Part shown: positions 33,436 through 42,166 of the stretch, piece after piece
How the letters are laid out: every line of letters begins with the position of its first letter
Numbering within the stretch: the first letter of the stretch is position 1
NCBI RefSeq assembly: GCF_030815975.1
Contig: NZ_JAUSXL010000002.1
Coordinates: 3,522,501 to 3,586,500, forward strand
DNA: 64,000 nt
Direction: 5' to 3'
Source of the DNA: Variovorax paradoxus
GTDB taxonomy: Bacteria > Pseudomonadota > Gammaproteobacteria > Burkholderiales > Burkholderiaceae_C
Made by a program: the position numbers and the translations under genes
Notes under the pieces: generated by a model
What the model was told of the DNA's origin: nothing
Seen by the model: the letters and a program-made list of their open reading frames with translations, nothing else
The model's database searches: none

Positions 33436-34419
33436 TCAGCGAGCCAGGGGTGTCTTCAACGATTTCGCCCAGTCGTTCCAGAACACGATCTCCTTGGCCA
33501 CTTGCTTGGTGTACAGATCGGGTGTCGACTCCTTCACCGGAACGGCACCGAGTGATTCCAGCTGCGTGAGGAAGTCGGGACTCGTTACCACCTTGTCGAG
33601 CGCGGCCGCAATCTTCTGGACGATTGCGCTCGGCATGCCGGCAGGAGCTGCAATGCCGAACCAAGGGGAAAGGTCGACTGGCTTGCTGCCGGCTTCCTGG
33701 ATGGTCGGAAGATCCGGGAATGCGGGCGAGCGCTCCGGCGCGGCGACCGCAAGGGCCTTGATCTTTCCGGCGCGGATGTGCTGGGCGACTGTCGCCTCGG
33801 TGAAGAAGCCGACCTGCACCACGCCCGCCATGAGGTCGGTGATGGGTTGCGCGCCGCCCTTGTAGTTCACAAAGGTCAGTTGCGTGCCGTTGCGCGCGTC
33901 GAAGAGCGTGCCGCCGATATGCGACGTAGCGCCGAACGTGCCTCCGAAGTTCAGTTTTCCGGGGTTCGCCTTGGCAAAGGCGATGAGTTCCTTGATGCTG
34001 TTGACCGGCACGTCGGGATTCACAACGACCAGATTGCGCTGCTTGGCGACATTCCTGATATAGGTGAAGTCCTTGACTTGGTCATAAGGCAGGCCCGGAT
34101 TCAGGGCTTGCCCTCGCGTTTGCGAGGACTCGACAGCAACAAGCAGGGTGTAACCGTCCGGCTTCGACTTGGCTACGGCGTCGGCGCCGATGACGCCGCC
34201 GGCGCCGGCGCGGTTGTCAATGATGACCGTGCTATTGAGTTCCTTACCGAGGGCCTGTGCGATGACGCGGGCAATGATGTCCGTGGGCCCCCCGGGGGGG
34301 AAGCCCGCAACAAGCTTGATCGGCTTCGACGGATACGGTTCGTCCGCCAGCGCGGGTGCGATAGCCAGGCAGGCGAGGCCGGTGGCGACAAGCCATTTTC
34401 TGATGGAGTTGAGCTTCAT
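33436..34419 (-). CDS. Bug-family (TctC) periplasmic solute receptor
   Basis: A 327-residue receptor with signal peptide ending LACLAIAPALA, mature start DEPYPSKPIKLVAGFPPGGP, then TVIIDNRAGAGGVIGADAVA and GYTLLVAVESSQ. It heads the ACAD and CoA-transferase operon. The run of consecutive G residues in the PPGG codons (34290s) is part of normal coding sequence. A partial AGGACAC operator sits 49 bases upstream. Ligand unknown, presumably the acid handled by the operon. Confidence 0.93.
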   Translation of the reverse strand: MKLNSIRKWLVATGLACLAIAPALADEPYPSKPIKLVAGFPPGGPTDIIARVIAQALGKELNSTVIIDNRAGAGGVIGADAVAKSKPDGYTLLVAVESSQTRGQALNPGLPYDQVKDFTYIRNVAKQRNLVVVNPDVPVNSIKELIAFAKANPGKLNFGGTFGATSHIGGTLFDARNGTQLTFVNYKGGAQPITDLMAGVVQVGFFTEATVAQHIRAGKIKALAVAAPERSPAFPDLPTIQEAGSKPVDLSPWFGIAAPAGMPSAIVQKIAAALDKVVTSPDFLTQLESLGAVPVKESTPDLYTKQVAKEIVFWNDWAKSLKTPLAR

Positions 34420-34467
34420 TGGGCTTCCTTCTGCAAAGGTGAGGAGGTGACGGAAGTATTGAGGTCA

Positions 34468-34484
34468 AGGACACATTGTGTCAA
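34468..34484. promoter_or_regulatory. XRE-cupin candidate operator, site 3
   Basis: AGGACAC (34468-34474), ATT, GTGTC (34478-34482) repeats the arms of the two sites near the XRE-cupin genes, with the last two bases of the right arm changed. The core GACACATTGTGTC is a perfect palindrome. It lies 49 bases upstream of the Bug-ACAD-CoA-transferase operon. Confidence 0.5.
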
Positions 34485-34496
34485 CTAGGACTCATA

Positions 34497-34562
34497 CTAG
34501 GGTTGTCGAGCAAGAGTTGGGCCCGCCATGAAACTGGCGAGATCGATGATTTCCATGTTCAT
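34497..34562 (-). pseudogene. Short ORF resembling the start of a CaiB/BaiF CoA-transferase
   Basis: A 21-codon ORF with a GGAGG-like ribosome site directly upstream encodes MNMEIIDLASFMAGPTLARQ. IIDLASFMAGPT resembles the first strand and the GP motif with which type III CoA-transferases begin. The frame then stops. It may be the truncated 5' end of a lost gene, or simply a leader peptide between the TetR gene and the Bug operon. Confidence 0.35.
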
Positions 34563-34667
34563 TCCTCCATGATGAAGCGCAAATTGCACAGGGAGAGGGC
34601 GCGTGTGGGCTGATCTGGTGCGATTCTTGTAGGTGTGCGCCCCGCATGGAGAAACCGGTAGCTACTT

Positions 34668-34686
34668 TCTAGACGATCGGTCTAGA
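34668..34686. promoter_or_regulatory. TetR-family operator
   Basis: TCTAGAC-GATCG-GTCTAGA is a perfect inverted repeat with 7-base arms and a 5-base spacer, 8 bases before the TetR start codon. TAGAC-N5-GTCTA is the common operator pattern of this TetR subgroup. Binding would block the operon promoter. Confidence 0.75.
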
Positions 34687-34694
34687 ATTGCCGA

Positions 34695-35360
34695 ATGAAT
34701 GAAAAACCCAAGGTGGCCGTGACGCGCGGCCGAAGGCCGTCGCCGGCGTATGCGGCAACACGCGATGTACTGATCCGATGCGGGATGGAGCTGCTCACCG
34801 AGCAGGGCTTCAGTTCGACGGGCCTGGATGCCGTGCTGAAGCGGGCGACCGTGCCCAAAGGCTCGTTCTATCACTACTTCGCGAACAAGGACGCGTTCGG
34901 AGCGGCCGTGATGGACGCCTATGACGACTACTTCAAACGCAAGCTCGATCGATGGCTGTTGAACCAGGAACGCGAACCACTTGATCGACTTGCCGACTTC
35001 ATCGCCGATGCATCCAGAGGCATGCGCAAGCACCGCTTCACACGGGGATGCTTGGTCGGCAACCTGAGCCAGGAACTGGGTGCTCTCCCTGCGGATTTCC
35101 GTGAACGCCTCGATGCCATTCTTGTCGGCTGGCAGGAGCGGGTGGCGCGCTGCCTCAAGGAGGCTCAGGTCGCAGGAACCATCTCGGCAACGCTGAATGT
35201 CGAACAGCTCGCCGAGTTCTTCTGGATCGCCTGGGAGGGAGCCGTGCTTAGAGCCAGGCTGGTGCAGTCGGACCGGCCCCTGGTGACTTTCATCGAGGCT
35301 TTCCTGTCCAGCCTGGGTGTATGCGCTCAGGCTGCCCCCCGCAATGCAGCGGATCACTAA
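34695..35360 (+). CDS. TetR/AcrR-family repressor
   Basis: A 221-residue TetR-type protein with helix-turn-helix in GMELLTEQGFSSTGLDAVLK and VPKGSFYHYFANKDAFGAAV. The C-terminal part is the ligand pocket (RFTRGCLVGNLSQELGALPA). It belongs to the AcuR-like subgroup often placed before acrylyl-CoA reductase or quinone oxidoreductase genes, as here. The palindrome just upstream points to autorepression and control of the eight-gene operon that follows. Confidence 0.92.
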   Translation: MNEKPKVAVTRGRRPSPAYAATRDVLIRCGMELLTEQGFSSTGLDAVLKRATVPKGSFYHYFANKDAFGAAVMDAYDDYFKRKLDRWLLNQEREPLDRLADFIADASRGMRKHRFTRGCLVGNLSQELGALPADFRERLDAILVGWQERVARCLKEAQVAGTISATLNVEQLAEFFWIAWEGAVLRARLVQSDRPLVTFIEAFLSSLGVCAQAAPRNAADH

Positions 35361-35380
35361 TCTCTTGTTGGAGAAAGAAC

Positions 35381-36364
35381 ATGTTCAAAGGCATCGTTGT
35401 GGAAAAGGACGCCGAAGGCTACCGAGCCTCGCTCGGTGAGATCGATGAGAGCCGCCTGCCTGCTGGCGACGTCACGGTCCGCATCGAATACAGCACCCTG
35501 AACTACAAGGACGGGCTGGCCATCACAGGAAAGGGACCGGTTGTCCGGAGCTTTCCGATGGTTCCGGGCATCGACTTCGCAGGGGTGGTGGAGCAGAGCG
35601 ACCACCCCGAATTCAAGGCTGGCGACCCCGTGGTGCTCAACGGCTGGGGAGTCGGCGAGACGCACTGGGGCGGGCTCGCACAGCGAGCGCGCGTGAAGGG
35701 CGACTGGTTGATTTCGCTTCCTAAGCGTTTCAGCGCCAGGGACGCCATGGCAATCGGTACCGCCGGGTATACCGCGATGCTGTGCGTGATGGCCTTGGAG
35801 TGGCACGGGCTCAAGGCGACGGATGGGCCGGTGCTCGTGACGGGTGCCAACGGCGGCGTGGGAAGCGTTGCAATCGCTCTGCTGGCCAAGCTCGGGTACA
35901 AGGTCACCGCGTCCACGGGGCGGCTCGATGAGGCCGACTATCTTCGGCGGCTCGGCGCCAGCGACGTGATCGATCGCAGGGAGTTGAGCGAACCGGGCAA
36001 GCCGCTGCAGAAGGAGCGCTGGATCGCCGCCGTGGACTCTGTCGGCAGCCACACGCTGGCCAACGTTTGCGCGCAACTTCGCTACAACGGGGTGGTCGCT
36101 GCCTGTGGCATGGCACAAGGCCTTGACCTGCCTGCCTCGGTTGCACCTTTCATTCTTCGCGGTGTGAGCCTGATGGGTATCGATAGTGTGATGCGTCCAA
36201 AGGCAGATCGCGTCGCGGCCTGGGAGCGGCTGGCGCGGGACCTGCATGGCCCGATCCTGGACGACATTGCGGGCGAGATCCCACTGGCGCAGTCGGTCGA
36301 AGCTGCCGCGAAGCTCATGCGGGGTGAGATCCGGGGCCGCCTCGTTGTCAACGTGAACGCGTAG
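35381..36364 (+). CDS. acuI: AcuI/YhdH-type acrylyl-CoA reductase (MDR superfamily)
   Basis: A 327-residue zinc-independent medium-chain reductase. It begins MFKGIVVEKDAEGYRASL with NYKDGLAITGKGPVVRSFPM and PGIDFAGVV. The NADPH-binding segment is VLVTGANGGVGSVAIALLAK followed by TASTGR. The family reduces acryloyl-CoA to propionyl-CoA with NADPH. Length and motifs match. The ATG at 35381 (GGAGAAAGAAC) is preferred. Directly follows the TetR gene by 20 bases, so it is the first structural gene of the operon. Another enoyl or quinone substrate is possible. Confidence 0.85.
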   Translation: MFKGIVVEKDAEGYRASLGEIDESRLPAGDVTVRIEYSTLNYKDGLAITGKGPVVRSFPMVPGIDFAGVVEQSDHPEFKAGDPVVLNGWGVGETHWGGLAQRARVKGDWLISLPKRFSARDAMAIGTAGYTAMLCVMALEWHGLKATDGPVLVTGANGGVGSVAIALLAKLGYKVTASTGRLDEADYLRRLGASDVIDRRELSEPGKPLQKERWIAAVDSVGSHTLANVCAQLRYNGVVAACGMAQGLDLPASVAPFILRGVSLMGIDSVMRPKADRVAAWERLARDLHGPILDDIAGEIPLAQSVEAAAKLMRGEIRGRLVVNVNA

Positions 36365-36401
36365 AGCAGGGCTTCCCCATGGGACTCGCAAAAGGACAGA
36401 C

Positions 36402-38042
36402 ATGACATATCGAGTTGCCGATGCGATCGTTGACAGCATGGTCGCGCATGGGGCGGACCGAGCATTCAGCGTCCCCGGTGAAAGTTTCCTGGCGCTCCTC
36501 GACGCGCTTCATGCGAGAGAGGACTTCGATCTGGTGACATGCCGCCACGAAGGTTCTGCGGCCTTGGCGGCAATCGCGGACGCCAAGTTGACCGGGCGGG
36601 CCGGCATCGTCATGGCGAGCAGGGGCCCCGGGGCCTTCAATGCCGCGATCGGAGTCCACGTTGCAGCAGAAGAAGCGGTTCCGCTGATCCTCCTGATCGG
36701 CCAGGTCGAAACGCCGAACCTGGGTCGGGGTGCGGTTCAGGAAATCGACTCTTCAAAAGCTTTCTCCGGCTTGCTGAAGTGGTCGGGGCGCATCGACAAG
36801 GCGGCGGGCACCGCTGAAGTGATGGCCCGAGCCTTTGCTGCGGCCGCCTCGGGCACTCCGGGTCCGGTCGCCGTCGAGCTGCCCGAAGACACGTTGACTG
36901 AGCTGGTCAACAGGCAGCCCGCACGCGTCCACGGCGTGGCGATCGCGGAAGCGACCCTGGAAGACGTGGCGCGTGTGCACGACCTGCTTTCCAAGGCCAG
37001 CCGGCCGATCTTGGTCGTGGGCGGGGAGTGCCGGACCGATGATTTCCGCGATGATCTCCGGGAACTTGTCGATCGGTGGGGCATTCCCATCGCGCTCACC
37101 AACAAGAACCAGGACCAGTTCGCCAATACCGACCCGCGCTGGATTGGCCAACTGAGCTTCTTCACCTCGCCCGCCCACACGGCGCTTTTCAGTGAAGCGG
37201 ACCTGCTCGTGGCGATCGGCAGCCGCATGGGCGATGTGTCGTCTCTAGGATTCGCTTTTCCGCGGCAAGGTGCGAATCCGCAGACGCTCGTTCACGTGTA
37301 TCCCGATCCGGCCATGATCGGGCGCCACTTCCCGACGGAAGTGCCGATCGTCTCGACGGCACATGGTTTCGTGCGCGCCGCACTGCGCCATGGTGGCTCG
37401 GCATCGCCGTCCAGCCAGTGGCTGCAACGCGTGCGCGAGGCTGCCGATCGTGCGCACGGGTGGCAGCCGGAGAACGTGGTGGCGAATGACGTCATGGGCC
37501 ACACGATCATGGCGCTTGCACGGCTGGCCCGAAGCGATGCGGTCTTGACGACCGATTCAGGAAACTTTGCAGCCTGGGTTCACCGCATCTTCAAGATGAC
37601 GCCGGCGAATCGGCTGCTCGGCTCGGCTTGCGGAGCCATGGGAACGGGCGTCCCAGCGGGAGTGGCAGCTGGCTTGCGCTATCCAGGCCGGGAAGTTCTC
37701 GCCTTCGTTGGCGATGGAGGATTCCTCATGAACGGCAACGAACTCATTACTGCGGTCGACAGGAAGCTGAACCTTCGCGTGGTGGTGTCCAACAACGGGT
37801 CATACGGAACGATCCGCACGCACCAACAGCGGCACTTCCCCAATCGCGTCAGCGGCACCGATCTGGCGAATCCCGGCTTCGCGAAGCTTGCCGAGGCATT
37901 TGGAGCCCGCGGATTCAGGATCGAGCACTCCAAGGATGCCGTAGGCATCGTCGAGCAAGCCATGAGCGTCAAGGGACCGGTGTTGATTGAAGTCTGCAGC
38001 GATCCAGACATCTCGGTTGAACGCTCCCTCAAATGGAATTGA
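36402..38042 (+). CDS. Thiamine-diphosphate-dependent enzyme (acetolactate synthase-like)
   Basis: A 546-residue three-domain TPP enzyme. The N-terminal pyrimidine-binding domain has the catalytic Glu in CRHEGSAALAA. The C-terminal PP domain has GDGGFLMNGNELITAV with NNGSYGTI (GDG...NN metal motif). The middle domain is DHS-like (PILVVGGECRTDDF). It might be a decarboxylase, carboligase or 2-hydroxyacyl-CoA lyase. It is not a housekeeping ALS since no small subunit is near. Its operon with an AcuI-type reductase and CoA-handling genes suggests a role in cleaving or decarboxylating a 2-oxo or 2-hydroxy acyl compound. Confidence 0.88.
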   Translation: MTYRVADAIVDSMVAHGADRAFSVPGESFLALLDALHAREDFDLVTCRHEGSAALAAIADAKLTGRAGIVMASRGPGAFNAAIGVHVAAEEAVPLILLIGQVETPNLGRGAVQEIDSSKAFSGLLKWSGRIDKAAGTAEVMARAFAAAASGTPGPVAVELPEDTLTELVNRQPARVHGVAIAEATLEDVARVHDLLSKASRPILVVGGECRTDDFRDDLRELVDRWGIPIALTNKNQDQFANTDPRWIGQLSFFTSPAHTALFSEADLLVAIGSRMGDVSSLGFAFPRQGANPQTLVHVYPDPAMIGRHFPTEVPIVSTAHGFVRAALRHGGSASPSSQWLQRVREAADRAHGWQPENVVANDVMGHTIMALARLARSDAVLTTDSGNFAAWVHRIFKMTPANRLLGSACGAMGTGVPAGVAAGLRYPGREVLAFVGDGGFLMNGNELITAVDRKLNLRVVVSNNGSYGTIRTHQQRHFPNRVSGTDLANPGFAKLAEAFGARGFRIEHSKDAVGIVEQAMSVKGPVLIEVCSDPDISVERSLKWN

Positions 38043-38086
38043 ACACCCATCCGGCGTTTTGCAAAGCAAGCCTCCAGGAGAAGAAG

Positions 38087-39055
38087 ATGTCAATGAAGTC
38101 GTCGAGTGCGGTCATTGGCCTTTTCATGCTTTTCGCTTTGAGCGAGGTGCAGGCAAGTGATTTTCCGAGCGCCCCCATCCGGCTGGTCGTTCCCTATCCG
38201 CCGGGTGGGCCTGTCGATTTCGTGGCGCGTGTCGTCGGCATTCCATTGGGCCAGGAACTCGGCCAGCCGATCGTCATCGAGAACAAGGCGGGAGCCGGCG
38301 GCAACATAGCCGCCAACGAGTTGTCTCGCGCCAAGGCCGACGGATACACGTTGTCGCTCGTCTACGAAACGCACGCGACGACCAATCTCTTCTACAAGAA
38401 CTTCAAGTGGGACGCTTTCAAATCGTTCGACTACATCTCGCTGTTGGGCTATTCCCCTCTCGTGCTGACGACGTCCACGCAGTCTGGCCTGGACACGCTG
38501 CCCAAGCTGATCACGGCGTTGAAAGAAAGGCCTGGAGCACTCAACCAAGCCATTACCGGACCCGGGGCGGCCAGCGTCCTCAAGCCTGAGCTGCTTCACC
38601 AGGCAATGAGCACCAAGGTGACTTACGTTCCCTTCTCGGGAGTGGCCCCAGCCCTGCAGGCGCTGGTGGGTGGGCAAATTGACATAGCTCTGGTGTCGGT
38701 CACGGCGGCCCTGCCGCTGATTCAATCGAAGAAGGTCAATGCGGTGGCGGTTGGAGCGGTGAAGCCACTGGCCGCGCTGCCCGGGGTCCCGGCGATGAGC
38801 AGCGCCATCCCCGGTTTCGAATCGACCGCTTGGGTCGGCATCGTGGCACCCAAAGGTTTGTCCAGCGAGGTATTCGGCCGTCTTCAGACCGCAGTGCAGA
38901 AGGTGATGATGAGCGACGCCGTCAGGAAACAACTCGAAGCATCGACCTTCGTTGTCCTGGCGACCGACCAGAAGGGCTTCACGGATCGAGCGCGGGCAGA
39001 CTATCGCGACGCCGAGCATCTGGTTCAGAAGGGTGTCTTGAAGCCTGATGAGTAA
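38087..39055 (+). CDS. Bug-family (TctC) periplasmic solute receptor
   Basis: A 322-residue receptor with signal peptide MSMKSSSAVIGLFMLFALSE ending VQA, mature start SDFPSAPIRLVVPYPPGGPV. Core motifs are IVIENKAGAGGNIAANELSR and GYTLSLVYETHATTN. AGGAG (38076-38080) supports the ATG at 38087; an open frame begins earlier. It is the receptor of the TetR operon. Fourth Bug receptor in the window. By eye it is no closer to one of the others than to the rest. Confidence 0.93.
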   Translation: MSMKSSSAVIGLFMLFALSEVQASDFPSAPIRLVVPYPPGGPVDFVARVVGIPLGQELGQPIVIENKAGAGGNIAANELSRAKADGYTLSLVYETHATTNLFYKNFKWDAFKSFDYISLLGYSPLVLTTSTQSGLDTLPKLITALKERPGALNQAITGPGAASVLKPELLHQAMSTKVTYVPFSGVAPALQALVGGQIDIALVSVTAALPLIQSKKVNAVAVGAVKPLAALPGVPAMSSAIPGFESTAWVGIVAPKGLSSEVFGRLQTAVQKVMMSDAVRKQLEASTFVVLATDQKGFTDRARADYRDAEHLVQKGVLKPDE

Positions 39056-39163
39056 GGAGATGCGATCGGCTCGGCGGCCGTCGACAAGCAGCCCGACGAT
39101 CAGCAGGAGCCTTTGCCCGACTCAGGTTGAAAGCAACGAACTATCGATTAGGAGAAATGATAG

Positions 39164-39772
39164 ATGACCGATTCGATCGACGCCTTCTATTGGATTCATT
39201 CGGACTGGGCGTACTTCGGAGGCCCACGCCTGAAGGCCATGGGTGAGCGCCATGGCCTGAAGGTCAACCACCGTCCGGTGGATCTTGCGACTGTCTATGC
39301 ACGTACGGGCGGCATAAAGCTTCCATACCGCTCGGCGGAACGAAAGAACTACCGCCTTCTGGAGATGAAGCGATTTCGCGAAATTCTCGGCATGCCCATC
39401 AACCTTGAGCCAAAGTATTTTTGCGTCACGGGGCATCTGCCGTCATGGTTCGTGATAGCAGCGCAAGAGCTGGGGCATGACGTCGCGGACCTGAGCCAAG
39501 CCATCATGCGGGCGATCTGGGTCGAAGACCGCGACGCTGAGGATCCGGCCACGCTGGTGTCGATTGGCGAGGAGATGGGGCTCGAGGGGACGAAGATTCT
39601 GAAAGCGGCTCAAGATCCTCGCACTGAATTGACCTACATGAAGTACACGAATGAAGCCATAGAGCGTGGCGTTTTCGGAGCCCCTTTCTACTTTTTCCGC
39701 GGCGAAGCCTTCTGGGGCCAGGATCGACTCGACATGCTGGACAAGACCATCTCCAGGGCTCTTGGATCATGA
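39164..39772 (+). CDS. 2-hydroxychromene-2-carboxylate isomerase-like (DsbA-fold) protein
   Basis: A 202-residue DsbA/kappa-GST-fold protein. N-terminal FYWIHSDWAYFGGPRL carries a Ser at the usual catalytic position. The C-terminal signature is AIERGVFGAPFYFFRGEAFW, GQDRLDML, strongly that of HCCA isomerases. Those enzymes use glutathione to isomerise chromene carboxylates in naphthalene-type pathways. The rest of such a pathway is not here, so another glutathione-dependent isomerisation is possible. The stop overlaps the next ATG (ATGA). Confidence 0.85.
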   Translation: MTDSIDAFYWIHSDWAYFGGPRLKAMGERHGLKVNHRPVDLATVYARTGGIKLPYRSAERKNYRLLEMKRFREILGMPINLEPKYFCVTGHLPSWFVIAAQELGHDVADLSQAIMRAIWVEDRDAEDPATLVSIGEEMGLEGTKILKAAQDPRTELTYMKYTNEAIERGVFGAPFYFFRGEAFWGQDRLDMLDKTISRALGS

Positions 39773-40959
39773 GCGCCATATCGGAGGCCAACCACCCATC
39801 GAGTATCTATGACGAATGGGACGCCCTTCTTGCACCGGAGGAAGCAGGTCTCGTCCGAAAGGCGCAGGCCTTCTGTGATTCGGAGTTGATTCCTTTCGCC
39901 GAGCATGCCCATCGGACTGGCAACGCACTTCCCAGAGAGCTCGTTCAATCCTGGGCAGCGCTCGGCCTTCAAGGATTGCAGACCCCACGCGAGCTCGGTG
40001 GCCAAGGGGCCTCCTACTTGGCAAAGATTCGGGTCGTGCAAGTGTTGGCACGTTCGGCTTTTGCCGCAGCGTTCAGCCTGAACAATTCGCACAGCATGGT
40101 CCACATGATCGCGACCCAGGCTTCGGCGGAGTTGAGAGAACGATATCTGGGTGATCTGCTCTCCGGGAAGCTGGTCGCCTGTATTGCACTTACCGAGCGC
40201 GGCGGCGGCAGTGACCTGGCCGCGATGAAAACTACCGCAAAGAAGGTCTCGGGCGGCTGGATCCTCAACGGCGAAAAGGCCTGGATCACCAATGCGACGA
40301 TTTCCGATCTTGCCGTGGTTGGCGCGCAGACCGCAGCCGGGACGAAGGGCATCGGACGATTCCTGGTGCCCTTGCAGGGGCGAGGAGCGGAGAGACTGGG
40401 CGCCCACCCGTTGGACGCGGGCTCAGCGAGTGGTGTCGGCGCTCTGAGGTTCAGTGACACCTTTGTTCCGGAGGACCATCTTCTGGAGCGACCGGGGGAG
40501 GGATTCAAGCGTTCGATGTCGGCTATCAACGGGGCGAGGGTGCATGTTGCCGCCATGGCGACGGCCTGTCTTGAGCGTGCATTGGAAGTGGCGGTGAGCT
40601 ATGGGCAGCGCAGGGCCGTGTTTGGCGAACCTCTCCTCGAGCATCAAGGATTGCGCTGGCAACTCGCCGAAGTGGCGAACGAACTGGAGGCGGCGAATGC
40701 GCTCGTTCTGCGCGCAGCACGACTGATCAACGCTGGCGAGAGCGCTGAGCTCCCAGCCGCGCACGCAAAGAAGTTTGCGACCTCCAGGGTGGTCTCGGGC
40801 ATCGAGCGCTGCATGCAAAGCATGGGGGCAAATGCGCTGTCGCGCGAGCATGGACTGCACCGGCAACTGGCAGAGATCAAGATGGCGAGCTATGCGGATG
40901 GAACGACCGAAATCCTGAATGAACGGATCGGCAGCCATCTGGTTCGGCGATATCCGTGA
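39769..40959 (+). CDS. Acyl-CoA dehydrogenase
   Basis: A 396-residue ACAD. Motifs are CIALTERGGGSDLAAMKTTA (flavin-binding Ser-Asp), NGEKAWITNA and the C-terminal helix MASYADGTTEILNERIGSHL. It is a paralogue of the ACAD at 32208; both share the SLNNSHSMVHMIA-like inner helix region and the same overall layout. It belongs to the TetR operon between the isomerase and CaiB-type genes, coupled by overlap to the former. It would oxidise the acyl-CoA made by the CoA-transferase. Confidence 0.93.
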   Translation: MSAISEANHPSSIYDEWDALLAPEEAGLVRKAQAFCDSELIPFAEHAHRTGNALPRELVQSWAALGLQGLQTPRELGGQGASYLAKIRVVQVLARSAFAAAFSLNNSHSMVHMIATQASAELRERYLGDLLSGKLVACIALTERGGGSDLAAMKTTAKKVSGGWILNGEKAWITNATISDLAVVGAQTAAGTKGIGRFLVPLQGRGAERLGAHPLDAGSASGVGALRFSDTFVPEDHLLERPGEGFKRSMSAINGARVHVAAMATACLERALEVAVSYGQRRAVFGEPLLEHQGLRWQLAEVANELEAANALVLRAARLINAGESAELPAAHAKKFATSRVVSGIERCMQSMGANALSREHGLHRQLAEIKMASYADGTTEILNERIGSHLVRRYP

Positions 40960-40972
40960 AAAGGAACCTGCG

Positions 40973-42163
40973 ATGGACTTGAGTCAGTCATTCGAGGGGA
41001 TTCGCGTCTGTGATCTCAGCCAGGGAATCGCGGGACCGCACGCGACAATGTTGCTGGCTCAGTATGGAGCGGAGGTCGTCAAGGTGGAACCCCCCGTGGG
41101 CGACTGGGGGCGACTGCTGGGCCCTCAATGCGAGGACCACTGCGCGCATTCGTGGCACTACAACCTTGGAAAGAAGTCAATTGCGCTGAACTTGAAAGCT
41201 GCGGCTGGCCAGGAAATCCTGACGAAGATCGCGAGCCAGTGCGACATCTTTATCGAGAGCTTCAGGCCCGGGGTGATATCGCGCCTGGGCTTCTCCTATG
41301 AAGCTGTGAAGGCAATCCGGCCCGACGTGATCTATGTTTCGGTTTCCGGGTTCGGACAGACGGGCCCATACAGCCAGCGCGGGACAGTGGATTCCTTGAT
41401 CCAGGGTTTCTCGGGAATGATGGTGATGAACCGCACGGCCGAAGGCGTGCCCCAGCGTCAAGGCATGGTCGCCGCCGACGTTGTGACGGGTCTCTATGTG
41501 TTCTCCTCTTTGACGGCTGCGCTTGCGTCGCGGCAACAAACCGGCGAAGGCGGATATCTGGACCTCAGCCTCATGCAGGCTGCCGCTGCGTTTCAAGGTG
41601 CGAAGATCGCGGAGTTTCATGCCAGCGGAGGCGAACCAAAGTCCTTCTATGGGCCTGTCGGATACCTTCCAACCTGCGACGGAGGTGTTTCTGTCTCCTG
41701 CCGGAAGGAAGAACACTATGCTCTGCTCTGCCAGGTGCTTGGGCGTGCGGATCTAACAAGCGACGTGCGCTTCAAGTTCGGCGAGGACCGGGTTCGAAAC
41801 GAGACCATGCTCATGCAAGTGCTTGCGCAGTTGACGCAGCCTTGGACAACCGCGGCGCTTCTCAAGGCGCTTCAGGACGTGGGAGTGCTTGTCGAGCGAG
41901 TGCAGTCCTATGGTGAATGGCTGAACAACGAGCAGGTTCTTGCGATGGGAGCCTATCGCTGGATGAATGCCGGCGCCCTTGGCCAGCTGCCGCTCGTAAG
42001 CTTGCCGGGCATAGGTGCGCCGCGACCGAATCGATGCCGATCGCCGGGGATCGGACAAGATTCGATTGCCGTATGCCGGCAATTCGGTGTCGGTGAGTCA
42101 TTGATCGATCAGGCCACTGAACGGCTTACGGCGATCAATAAGTCTCCGAGAAAGGCGCCTTGA
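40973..42163 (+). CDS. CaiB/BaiF-type (class III) CoA-transferase
   Basis: A 396-residue type III CoA-transferase. It starts with FEGIRVCDLSQGIAGPHATM and has AEVVKVEPPVGDWGR, the KKSIALNLK segment and DVIYVSVSGFGQTGPYSQRG. The catalytic Asp lies in VAADVVTGLYVFSSL. It transfers CoA between carboxylic acids, often formyl, carnitine or aromatic acids. The ATG at 40973 is 13 bases after the ACAD stop. The N-terminal extension available in the open frame overlaps the ACAD gene and lacks family sequence. Confidence 0.92.
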   Translation: MDLSQSFEGIRVCDLSQGIAGPHATMLLAQYGAEVVKVEPPVGDWGRLLGPQCEDHCAHSWHYNLGKKSIALNLKAAAGQEILTKIASQCDIFIESFRPGVISRLGFSYEAVKAIRPDVIYVSVSGFGQTGPYSQRGTVDSLIQGFSGMMVMNRTAEGVPQRQGMVAADVVTGLYVFSSLTAALASRQQTGEGGYLDLSLMQAAAAFQGAKIAEFHASGGEPKSFYGPVGYLPTCDGGVSVSCRKEEHYALLCQVLGRADLTSDVRFKFGEDRVRNETMLMQVLAQLTQPWTTAALLKALQDVGVLVERVQSYGEWLNNEQVLAMGAYRWMNAGALGQLPLVSLPGIGAPRPNRCRSPGIGQDSIAVCRQFGVGESLIDQATERLTAINKSPRKAP

Positions 42164-42166
42164 AAG

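Noticed and set aside
41701..41800. tRNA-like GGTTCGAA in the CoA-transferase gene
   Set aside because: No acceptor stem or cloverleaf around it; it is coding sequence.
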